Below, piece after piece: positions 1 through 5,122 of a stretch of DNA of 7,296 nucleotides. The notes beneath the pieces are model-generated. The model worked only from the letters and a program-made list of their open reading frames with translations, was not told where the DNA came from and ran no database searches. Within the stretch, counting starts at the first letter, position 1. Every line of letters starts with the position of its first letter. The DNA is taken from NCBI GenBank assembly GCA_049582005.1, contig JBAUTB010000128.1, positions 1 through 7,296 on the forward strand, in the 5' to 3' direction. Source of the DNA: Sivonenia sp049582005. Its GTDB lineage: Bacteria; Cyanobacteriota; Cyanobacteriia; Gloeobacterales; PMM-0068. Made by a program: the position numbers and the translations under genes.

Positions 1-21
1 CCTTGGATGTTCATATACAGG

Positions 22-279
22 GTTCCTAACAACTCGAATCCCTATTAGGGATTGAAACATTAGGAAGCAGTGATGCCGCCGATAATTCCTTCAAGTTCCT
101 AACAACTCGAATCCCTATTAGGGATTGAAACAGTTTGAAATGGATCAGCTCAACGCTACAACGAATGTTCCTAACAACTCGAATCCCTATTAGGGATTGA
201 AACCATAGCTAGGCCTGGCTACGTATTTGCCTCTTGTGATTCGTTCCTAACAACTCGAATCCCTATTAGGGATTGAAAC
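22..279 (+). CRISPR. CRISPR array, downstream part (4 repeats, 3 spacers)
   Basis: Four perfectly identical 37-nt repeats lie at 22-58, 95-131, 167-203 and 243-279. They start GTTCCTAACAACTCG and end GGGATTGAAAC. The spacers are 36, 35 and 39 nt (59-94, 132-166, 204-242) and unrelated to one another. Each repeat holds an 8-bp inverted repeat around one base (AATCCCTA T TAGGGATT), which can form the crRNA processing hairpin. The ATTGAAAC end is the usual 8-nt 5' tag of cyanobacterial type I/III crRNAs, so transcription is inferred left to right, with the leader beyond the left edge. Bases 1-21 would then be part of a further spacer. No repeat is seen after 279. Repeats of this 37-nt form are often linked with type III systems in cyanobacteria, but no cas gene is present to confirm the type. 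No spacer match elsewhere in the window was noticed by eye. Confidence 0.97.
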
Positions 280-359
280 GGTCTTTTCCTCTTCAAACTT
301 GTTTCTGGGAGCTGAAGACTTGGCCCATCCACCTACGCTGATCTATTTGTCACAGTCCT

Positions 360-385
360 CTGATGGCTTTGGTAAGCCCAGTCAG
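360..385 (-). terminator. imperfect hairpin just after the Uma2 gene, possible terminator
   Basis: GGCTT (365-369) and AAGCC (374-378) form a 5-bp stem with a 4-nt loop. CTGA (360-363) and TCAG (382-385) extend it across a 1/3-nt internal loop. It sits 2 nt past the Uma2 stop codon on the minus strand. There is no T-tract on either side, so a terminator role is a weak inference. The rest of 280-387 shows no gene or degenerate repeat. Confidence 0.25.
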
Positions 386-387
386 CT

Positions 388-990
388 TTATACAGATTGG
401 TTGCTCAGTTCTATATCTTCGTAAATCAGCGAAATGGGGCAAAGGAAATCAATACTGGTGAATTGAACGTCCGTATTTTGTTCATCGGTGGAGAGATCGT
501 CCAGCGGGTACGCCGTAAGTTCCCATTTACCTCGTTCGTTGAAGCGATAACATTCAACACTCAACTTCTCAGCATCAACCAAAACGTACTCCTGTAAGGT
601 CTTCAGACGGCGGTAAAACTTGAATTTATCACCTCGGTCATATCCTTCAGTGCCGGGTGAAAGTACTTCAATAATTAGGCAGGGATACTGAACCATGGTC
701 AGTGCCCTTCTATCCCGTTCATCACAACTGACAACAACATCCGGGTAAAAATACGGTCCCTTTTCAGAAACGCTTACCTTGGCATCGGCCATAAAAACTT
801 TGCATCCTTTGCCACGCAAATGAGTTCTCAAGGCAGTAGTTATATTCACCGCAATCGAGTTATGGGGTAGGGTCCCACCCGTCATCGCGTAGGCTTCACC
901 ATAGATGTATTCATATTTAAGGGGCTGTTTTTCTTCCCACGCCAGGTATTCCTGGGGAGACATTGGGAGGTGTTCAGGAGTAGCAATCAT
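388..990 (-). CDS. Uma2 family (DUF820) endonuclease-fold protein
   Basis: This 200-aa protein has the typical length and motif order of the Uma2/DUF820 family, a PD-(D/E)xK nuclease-fold group greatly expanded in cyanobacteria and of largely unknown biological role. Visible motifs: the early YEYIYGEAYAM strand (residues 26-36, E27), YPDVVV (82-87, D84), the core LIIEVLSPGT (105-114, E108), the following YDRGDKFKFY (117-126, K122) and EYVLVD (134-139). D84, E108 and the downstream lysine region correspond to the expected metal/catalytic set, so the fold looks intact. The ATG at 988-990 is preceded by AAGGGAGA (999-1006) with 8-nt spacing, which favours it over the in-frame Met10. It reads towards the CRISPR array and ends 108 nt from it. 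A link to the array is not shown; these genes are scattered through cyanobacterial genomes. The substrate cannot be inferred. Confidence 0.93.
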   Translation of the reverse strand: MIATPEHLPMSPQEYLAWEEKQPLKYEYIYGEAYAMTGGTLPHNSIAVNITTALRTHLRGKGCKVFMADAKVSVSEKGPYFYPDVVVSCDERDRRALTMVQYPCLIIEVLSPGTEGYDRGDKFKFYRRLKTLQEYVLVDAEKLSVECYRFNERGKWELTAYPLDDLSTDEQNTDVQFTSIDFLCPISLIYEDIELSNQSV

Positions 991-1055
991 GACTTATCTC
1001 TCCCTTAAATAGACAGCGCTATGTCAATAAATAAGCAGGCAGTCTGGTACATTCT

Positions 1056-1334
1056 TCAACCCAACTTATCATCCAAAGCTTGCTTAAATCCCAGCACGAC
1101 AAAAATATTAGAAATGGTCAATAGAGCTTCTGCTGGACCATGTAACCAGTCCACATTAGAAAGGGTTTCATGAAGAACCAACTTACAATAAATTCCTACG
1201 GGAATTGTAACCAATACAAAAACCAGCAAAAAATAAAAGCCAAACAGGACTAATTTTGGTGCTTTTCCGGATTTTTGCAGGAAGTAGAGAAAAGCTAGAT
1301 AGGGAAATAAACTCAAGGAAAAAAGAGCTTCCAT
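1056..1334 (-). CDS. DUF3593-like small membrane protein
   Basis: With the start at 1332-1334 the product is 92 aa. It begins MEALFSLSLFPYLAFLYFLQ and has three likely membrane helices (about residues 3-20, 28-50 and 66-84), with a short loop containing WLHGPAEALLT before the third. This matches my memory of DUF3593, an uncharacterised family of cyanobacteria and plants. A longer frame would start at 1433 (125 aa), but its first 33 residues are polar, unlike the family, and lie wholly inside the upstream DUF2499 gene. The chosen ATG shares its A with the upstream TAA stop (TAATG, read on the minus strand), and no Shine-Dalgarno sequence is seen, so translational coupling is likely. It is the last gene of a three-gene cassette. 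The function is unknown; a thylakoid or cytoplasmic membrane site is inferred. Confidence 0.82.
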   Translation of the reverse strand: MEALFSLSLFPYLAFLYFLQKSGKAPKLVLFGFYFLLVFVLVTIPVGIYCKLVLHETLSNVDWLHGPAEALLTISNIFVVLGFKQALDDKLG

Positions 1335-1636
1335 TAGTGATTCTGTGTCCGATTCCGATATAGACCGTAAGCTCCCATCATTAAGGTGACATTTCCCAGT
1401 AGGGTCATTGCTCCTTGAAAGTTTCCCATCCAAGACAGCGCAAGGTCATTGTCAAAATAGTGCCAGATTACTACAGCGGTACCCCCCATCAAGGCCGGAA
1501 TCATCGAAAAGGCAAACCCTCGCCAAGCCGGTTCATTGGTCACCGCAGCATAGCGCCATACCAGAACCATGGCGACCATCCATTCTAATAAACTAGAGAT
1601 ATGGATAATCCATGTACCTAAAGAAAGGGCATTCAT
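1334..1636 (-). CDS. DUF2499 / Ycf49-like membrane protein
   Basis: This 100-aa protein has three hydrophobic segments (about residues 8-28, 38-60 and 70-93). It carries the conserved pattern of DUF2499, known as Ycf49 in some algal plastids: WIIHISSLLEW near the N-terminus, FSMIPALMGG in the middle and WHYFDN before the last helix. The function is not established. The ATG at 1634-1636 overlaps the fibrillin TGA stop by 4 nt (ATGA), and its own stop overlaps the DUF3593-like start, so it is the middle gene of a tightly coupled operon. The His/Trp-rich WHYFDN motif is striking for a small membrane protein and could bind a cofactor, but that is speculation. Family assignment is from remembered motif patterns. 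Confidence 0.87.
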   Translation of the reverse strand: MNALSLGTWIIHISSLLEWMVAMVLVWRYAAVTNEPAWRGFAFSMIPALMGGTAVVIWHYFDNDLALSWMGNFQGAMTLLGNVTLMMGAYGLYRNRTQNH

Positions 1637-2241
1637 TCATCAGCTCTCTTAAGAATAAACAAACTACCTTGATTACCAAGACCGATGCGCAGGGTCTCAT
1701 CCAGGTAGATAATTTCCAGCCAGCCACTTCGCCCTTGACTAGAAAAACTCACCGCAGGAGGGGTATCTTTCTCTTGGCTAAATTGAGCTAACCAATCAAC
1801 AGCAGTTTTCCCAGACAATAGACCTGAGAAAGTAATGAATGCTCTCTCAAAAATGACTTTAAGGCGTTTGGGACTCATCACTTCAAAACGGGCCTTGATG
1901 GCCGCTACCATCTGAAAGGAACCAGGGACTTCCAGTTCAATCAAGTTTAAAACCAACCCTTGGGACACATCGATTCGCTGCCAAACCTGCCGTTGTTTTA
2001 CTCCAGGCAATCGGTCTAAGGGAGAGAAACTATCCCGGTTGGTATACAAGAGTTTCCAATTTCCTGTCAACAGGGCAGCTCGTTCTTGATCCGTGCGGGG
2101 CGGGTCCAACTTAGCCAGGTGGTCTACCAAAATACGGATGCGCGGATGTGCGGCGACCGAGTCGAGTTGACCTTCCCGGTAGGCCAGTATGGTCTCCAAG
2201 AGTGCTAGTTTTTCAGTGAGTATTTCAGGGGAACTAGTCAT
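1633..2241 (-). CDS. PAP/fibrillin (plastid lipid-associated) family protein
   Basis: This 202-aa protein has the signature regions of the PAP/fibrillin family: GNWKLLYTN (residues 60-68), VWQRID (86-91) and the C-terminal GWLEIIYLDETLRIGLGNQG (173-192) followed by SLFIL. Plant and cyanobacterial fibrillins are lipocalin-like beta-barrel proteins tied to lipid globules, thylakoids and protection of photosystems under light stress; the ligand of this member cannot be told. It has no signal peptide or membrane helix. The N-terminal 50 residues look helical. The start is the ATG at 2239-2241, with no clear Shine-Dalgarno sequence. It is the first gene of an operon with the DUF2499 and DUF3593-like proteins (4-nt ATGA overlap), which suggests that this soluble lipid-binding-type protein works with two small membrane proteins. 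Its promoter should lie in 2242-2414, where a long inverted repeat is present. Confidence 0.9.
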   Translation of the reverse strand: MTSSPEILTEKLALLETILAYREGQLDSVAAHPRIRILVDHLAKLDPPRTDQERAALLTGNWKLLYTNRDSFSPLDRLPGVKQRQVWQRIDVSQGLVLNLIELEVPGSFQMVAAIKARFEVMSPKRLKVIFERAFITFSGLLSGKTAVDWLAQFSQEKDTPPAVSFSSQGRSGWLEIIYLDETLRIGLGNQGSLFILKRADE

Positions 2242-2272
2242 ACCAACTTTGAGCCAGGTGTTTCGTTAGGTT

Positions 2273-2368
2273 TCCAGTGTAATAGCTCCATAAGGCTTTA
2301 GAGCGTTTCTTAGACCTCAAAGAGCTGACTCCCTTTAATGGAGAGCACGTCCAAAGCTATTACCTGGA
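2273..2368. repeat. long inverted repeat in the CoaX-fibrillin gap (MITE-like or structured RNA)
   Basis: TCCAGTGTAATAGCT at 2273-2287 is matched in inverse orientation by AGCTATTACCTGGA at 2355-2368. This gives 14 base pairs broken only by one unpaired T (2278), around 67 nt of interior. The interior has smaller possible hairpins: GCT-TTAG-AGC, and CTCC (2331-2334) with GGAG (2340-2343). No open frame is apparent and no T-tract follows. It could be a tiny transposon relic with 14-bp terminal repeats and no clear target duplication, a structured 5' leader for the fibrillin operon, or a structure downstream of coaX. The rest of 2242-2414 shows nothing recognisable. Confidence 0.55.
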
Positions 2369-2414
2369 CGCTTCTGCTGGGCATGGGCAGATTGTCGCAG
2401 GCTATCTCATGCGC

Positions 2415-3110
2415 TCAGTGCTTTACTAGACCCATGATTGTGGCATACATACCCCAGAGACCCACATAGGAATCTTGAACATTAAACAGGCGCGGAAGCC
2501 AACCATAGACGGTTGCAGAATCCCCACCAGTCGCAATCACCTTTCCCTGTGGTTGTCTTTGCCGCCATGCCAAGCAAAATTGTTCGATGCCTGCTAACGT
2601 CACTTGAATAACGCCACTCTGTATAGATTGTTCCGTGGTAAGCGCCATCGCAGGGGGTAAAACGGCCGGTAATTCCACATGAGGAAGTAAAGCCGTATAT
2701 TGATGCAGAGATTTAAACTGCAAACCAAAGCCTGGCATAATGCACCCACCGATAAATTGGCCCGAATCATTGGTAGCACTCATGGTAAGGGCCGTTCCAA
2801 AATCTACAACAAGAGTCGGATAACCATAGCGATAGCTTGCTCCAAGAATATTGAGAGCCCGGTCTACTCCTAAACCTTCGTATCCCCCCTGAATCGGCAC
2901 TCTATCTAGGGTTAATATTTGAGCTTTCGGAATAGATAACCAGCGCTCCAAAGCATCTGGAACCACGGAGGCTACCACAATGGACTCGGCTTTATCTAAA
3001 GCTTCTTCGTCCCAGTAATCAGGGGGATAATCCGCTGTCTGGAATAGTTCATTGCCATGGAACCAGCCCCAATGTTGCCGAGAGTTACCAATATTAAGGG
3101 CAAGCCACAT
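2415..3110 (-). CDS. coaX: type III pantothenate kinase (CoaX)
   Basis: This 231-aa cytosolic enzyme should phosphorylate pantothenate with ATP, the first step of coenzyme A synthesis. Type III kinases have the ASKHA fold and, unlike CoaA, are not usually inhibited by CoA. Motifs in order: phosphate-binding loop LALNIGNSRQHWG (residues 3-15), GLGVDR (79-84, D83 as the likely catalytic Asp), VVDFGTALT (101-109), GGCIMPG (121-127) and ATGGDSATV (193-201). It is slightly shorter than the roughly 250 aa usual in the family. The first loop has Asn6 where the classic motif has Asp (D-x-G-N), a change I associate with cyanobacterial members. The ATG at 3108-3110 has no clear Shine-Dalgarno sequence, but the N-terminal motif begins at residue 3, so the start is sound. 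It lies 49 nt downstream of the NYN gene and may share its transcript. Confidence 0.95.
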   Translation of the reverse strand: MWLALNIGNSRQHWGWFHGNELFQTADYPPDYWDEEALDKAESIVVASVVPDALERWLSIPKAQILTLDRVPIQGGYEGLGVDRALNILGASYRYGYPTLVVDFGTALTMSATNDSGQFIGGCIMPGFGLQFKSLHQYTALLPHVELPAVLPPAMALTTEQSIQSGVIQVTLAGIEQFCLAWRQRQPQGKVIATGGDSATVYGWLPRLFNVQDSYVGLWGMYATIMGLVKH

Positions 3111-3159
3111 ATAGAAAAATGTATAAAACTAAATGTATTAGAACTATAGTATGCGTAAT

Positions 3160-3687
3160 TTATTTCTTATACATAAACTTGCGTAACAGCGTTTCACGGG
3201 TTTCTTCATCCAAGTGGTCAATCAACTTATGGCCCACTTTTTTAGAGGATTTATGTTGTTGAATTTTTTGTTCTTGTTTAGACTGTCGCACCTCGGCCAA
3301 AAGCCGATCTGCCGAATAGAGTCTGGCTCCTTGACCATAGACGACATGCTGCTGAGTACGGTCTGAGGTGGCTACATAGACTAATGCATATCCTTCTTTC
3401 AGTAGTTGGTAACTCCGGGATTCGATGTAGGTATCTGCGGTTTGGAGATAATCCGTAAAAAGCACCTCTACATGGGGACTAATCTGCTCCTGGGTTGAGG
3501 GATTTGCTTGGTATTGAGCATCAAAAACTATGGTGGTATACCAATCTCGAAAACTAGAAAAATCTACGAGGGCTTCGATAAGTTTTCTTCTGGCACGGTC
3601 AAGATCTCCCTTATTCTTGAGATGGATGAGATTGGGCCAGGCCCCAATCATGTTGTAGCCATCAACCAGTAGAAAAACGTCGGGCAT
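3160..3687 (-). CDS. NYN domain ribonuclease-like protein (YacP/Rae1 family)
   Basis: This 175-aa protein is nearly all one NYN (PIN-like) domain of the YacP type. Acidic motif residues are visible: LLVDGYNMIGAWP (6-18, D9 and N12), VFDAQ (54-58, D56), the TADTYIE segment (83-89, D85 and E89) and ATSDR (106-110, D109). These form the metal-binding site expected of an endoribonuclease. The Bacillus homologue Rae1 (YacP) cleaves mRNA on the ribosome; the same role here is inference. The C-terminal 40 residues are lysine-rich and probably helical, suited to RNA or ribosome contact. The ATG at 3685-3687 puts the first motif at residue 6; a purine-rich AAAGGAAG lies upstream but about 14 nt away. 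It precedes coaX on the same strand and is divergent from the small membrane protein at 3768. Confidence 0.88.
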   Translation of the reverse strand: MPDVFLLVDGYNMIGAWPNLIHLKNKGDLDRARRKLIEALVDFSSFRDWYTTIVFDAQYQANPSTQEQISPHVEVLFTDYLQTADTYIESRSYQLLKEGYALVYVATSDRTQQHVVYGQGARLYSADRLLAEVRQSKQEQKIQQHKSSKKVGHKLIDHLDEETRETLLRKFMYKK

Positions 3688-3754
3688 AGAAAAAGTTTGA
3701 GCTTCCTTTACATCTTGTCATGTATTTTAGTGTTCAGCCCTACCGATGCGTGTC

Positions 3755-3759
3755 AAGGA
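3755..3759 (+). promoter_or_regulatory. Shine-Dalgarno sequence fixing the start at 3768
   Basis: AAGGA lies 8 nt before the ATG at 3768-3770. No comparable site precedes the in-frame ATG at 3720, so the shorter 64-aa product is preferred. Confidence 0.6.
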
Positions 3760-3767
3760 AAATCATC

Positions 3768-3962
3768 ATGCGGATGCAAACTTTAGGAAATTTATTATCC
3801 ATTGTGAGTATCGTCCTACTCACAGGAGCCATATTTACGGGGACGGCTATCAAGTCTGGGAGCGTTTCAAGCCAGTCCCATGCCCTTTACTCCGGAACGA
3901 TATCGATTATTGCTATCGCCGCGCTTGCCATCAATTTATGGCAAATCCAAAATAAGGACTAA
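3768..3962 (+). CDS. small two-helix membrane protein, unknown function
   Basis: The 64-aa product starts MRMQTLGNLLSIV and has two hydrophobic stretches (about residues 5-26 and 42-57) joined by a Ser-rich loop (GSVSSQSH), ending in a polar NLWQIQNKD tail. It looks like a small helical-hairpin membrane protein with a short loop. The start at 3768 is chosen over the in-frame ATG at 3720 because of the well-spaced AAGGA at 3755-3759, and because the extra 16 residues are Cys/Arg-rich and unlike the rest. A family name is not recognised. The gene is divergent from the NYN ribonuclease gene (80 nt between starts), so both promoters must lie in 3688-3767. A second, overlapping 69-aa frame at 3746-3955 has no such composition and is treated as a shadow. 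Confidence 0.7.
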   Translation: MRMQTLGNLLSIVSIVLLTGAIFTGTAIKSGSVSSQSHALYSGTISIIAIAALAINLWQIQNKD

Positions 3963-4033
3963 GTATTTATGCGTATAAGGTTTTTTTCCGTTAGACTTGG
4001 CTAAGATGTCAAAAGGCAAGCGAGAGAAGACCA

Positions 4034-4375
4034 GTGTTCTACCGACTTTCCGACCAATACCGCCAATTTGTACGGGAACTTATTGTTAATCTTCAGGCTC
4101 TGGCCATGGTCCTTGAGCGGAGGGGCTATATAGCCTCTTGCTATACCTGGGGCGATGATTTGGAGCGTGCTACCTTTATTGTCAATATTGGTCCTGAACA
4201 TCTGATCCGGCTTTTGGTCTCGGACTACGGCATCAGCTGGACAGAAATACGGGATGACCGGGAACTGATGAAATTGGAAGGGGCAGAAGCAATTGGTCAA
4301 CTGCAAGAATTAATGGACCGCTTAAGCAATCCTGAAAGTGTGCGGCCAGTTCCTCTAATCGGCATGGAAGTCTAG
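4034..4375 (+). CDS. DUF1815-like conserved cyanobacterial protein
   Basis: This 113-aa soluble protein has a strongly conserved-looking core: YRQFVRELIVNLQALAMVLE (residues 9-28), RRGYIASCYTWGDD (29-42), HLIRLLVSDYGISWTE (56-71) and RDDRELMKLEGAEAIGQLQE (73-92). It matches the pattern I know as DUF1815, an uncharacterised family found in cyanobacteria. The start is GTG at 4034; the frame is open back to a TAG at 3992-3994 but contains no ATG, GTG or TTG before 4034. The first ATG (Met25) would delete the conserved first helix. An AG-rich GAGAGAAG just upstream may serve as a weak ribosome site. The C-terminal 17 residues after SNPESV look variable. It is followed 33 nt later by the methyltransferase gene and may share its mRNA. 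The function is unknown. Confidence 0.82.
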   Translation: MFYRLSDQYRQFVRELIVNLQALAMVLERRGYIASCYTWGDDLERATFIVNIGPEHLIRLLVSDYGISWTEIRDDRELMKLEGAEAIGQLQELMDRLSNPESVRPVPLIGMEV

Positions 4376-4408
4376 TTCAGTGTATTGGCCCCTCCATTTG
4401 ATAGGTTC

Positions 4409-5002
4409 ATGACTCTTTCATCTGAGTATTGGGAAAACCGCTACCAACAACGCAATGAACCTTGGGATATAGGAAAGCCTGCGCCCCCTTTAGTATCCTT
4501 TTTTGAATCTACGGATGCTCCTCATCCTGGAATCATGGCGGTTCCTGGTTGTGGTAAGGGTCATGAAGCCCTCTACTGCGCTCAAAAAGGTTTTACAGTC
4601 TATGGTTTTGATTTTGCCCCTTCCGCGATTACGAATGCGACGGGACGTGCCTTGACGGCAGGGATCAACGCTACTTTTTTAGAACGGGATATTTTCAGTT
4701 TAGGGGAAGAATTTCCCGGACACTTTGACTATGTGCTGGAACACACTTGTTTTTGTGCTATCAATCCTGATCAGCGAGCAGAATATGTTCAGATCATTCA
4801 TCAAATATTGAAACCGAAGGGAGCCTTGATTGCACTTTTCTTCACCCATTCCAGAGCAGGGGGTCCCCCCTTTGGCACAAATTTAGAAGAATTAGAATGC
4901 CTCTTTGACCCTTACTTTACTGTTCAGTTTCTAGAAAAGCCAAGTAATTCTATAGCAGGACGGGAAAATGATGAATTGCTAGCCTATCTGGTTAAGATCT
5001 AA
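4409..5002 (+). CDS. TPMT-like SAM-dependent methyltransferase
   Basis: With the ATG at 4409 the product is 197 aa, a class I (Rossmann-fold) methyltransferase of the thiopurine S-methyltransferase/thiol-halide methyltransferase group. Motifs: EPWDIGKPAPPL (residues 17-28), typical of the group; SAM motif I in MAVPGCGKGHEAL (43-55); motif II FDFAPSAI (67-74, acidic D68 for the ribose); DI at 94-95; and EHTCFCAINPDQRAEYV (111-127), matching the family's F-C-A-x-x-P-x-x-R block. Bacterial relatives act on thiols, tellurite/selenium compounds or halides; the substrate here is unknown. A TTG start at 4385 would add eight residues (MAPPFDRF). The ATG is preferred because the family begins near this point, although the Shine-Dalgarno match (ATAGG, close spacing) is weak. 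It probably forms a unit with the DUF1815-like gene. Confidence 0.9.
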   Translation: MTLSSEYWENRYQQRNEPWDIGKPAPPLVSFFESTDAPHPGIMAVPGCGKGHEALYCAQKGFTVYGFDFAPSAITNATGRALTAGINATFLERDIFSLGEEFPGHFDYVLEHTCFCAINPDQRAEYVQIIHQILKPKGALIALFFTHSRAGGPPFGTNLEELECLFDPYFTVQFLEKPSNSIAGRENDELLAYLVKI

Positions 5003-5035
5003 TACCAATTTGCTAAATAAATGCATCGCAATATA

Positions 5036-5065
5036 GCCCCCCCGGCCCCCCAATCCTGGGGGGAG
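5036..5065. repeat. C6/G6 palindrome, cyanobacterial intergenic repeat
   Basis: A run of seven C and GG leads into CCCCCC (5046-5051), a 6-nt loop AATCCT and GGGGGG (5058-5063). This gives a perfect 6-bp all-GC stem. Very similar C-rich/G-rich palindromes are scattered through cyanobacterial intergenic regions. It starts 34 nt after the methyltransferase stop and 87 nt before the WYL start. It could act as a transcription barrier between them, but there is no T-tract. Confidence 0.7.
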
Positions 5066-5111
5066 AAGCAACCTTGGCGCATTCAAAAAGTAAAATGATA
5101 TAAGTCTTGTA

Positions 5112-5117
5112 AAGGGA
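5112..5117 (+). promoter_or_regulatory. Shine-Dalgarno sequence of the WYL gene
   Basis: AAGGGA with 5-nt spacing to the ATG at 5123-5125 fixes the start of the WYL regulator. Upstream AT-rich sequence (5090-5105) has -10-like hexamers such as TAAAAT, but no convincing -35 at the right distance. Confidence 0.6.
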
Positions 5118-5122
5118 AATTC

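Noticed and set aside
280..318. A further CRISPR spacer after the last repeat
   Set aside because: No repeat or degenerate repeat follows it, so a spacer cannot be supported.
397..597. Plus-strand 66-aa open frame inside the Uma2 gene
   Set aside because: It is antisense to a well-supported family gene, with no recognisable product.
1408..1596. Plus-strand 62-aa open frame
   Set aside because: It lies antisense inside the DUF2499 gene; composition is unlike a real protein and there is no supporting context.
3746..3955. 69-aa plus-strand frame overlapping the small membrane protein
   Set aside because: It is a shadow in another frame; it has mixed His/Cys/Arg composition, whereas the 3768 frame has clear membrane helices and a ribosome site.
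3967..3987. Possible intrinsic terminator after the small membrane protein (TTAT-GCGT-ATAA followed by seven T)
   Set aside because: The stem is only 4 A/T pairs and too weak; the T-run alone is not sufficient.
4001..4306. 101-aa minus-strand frame
   Set aside because: It is antisense to the DUF1815-like gene, whose conserved core is recognisable.
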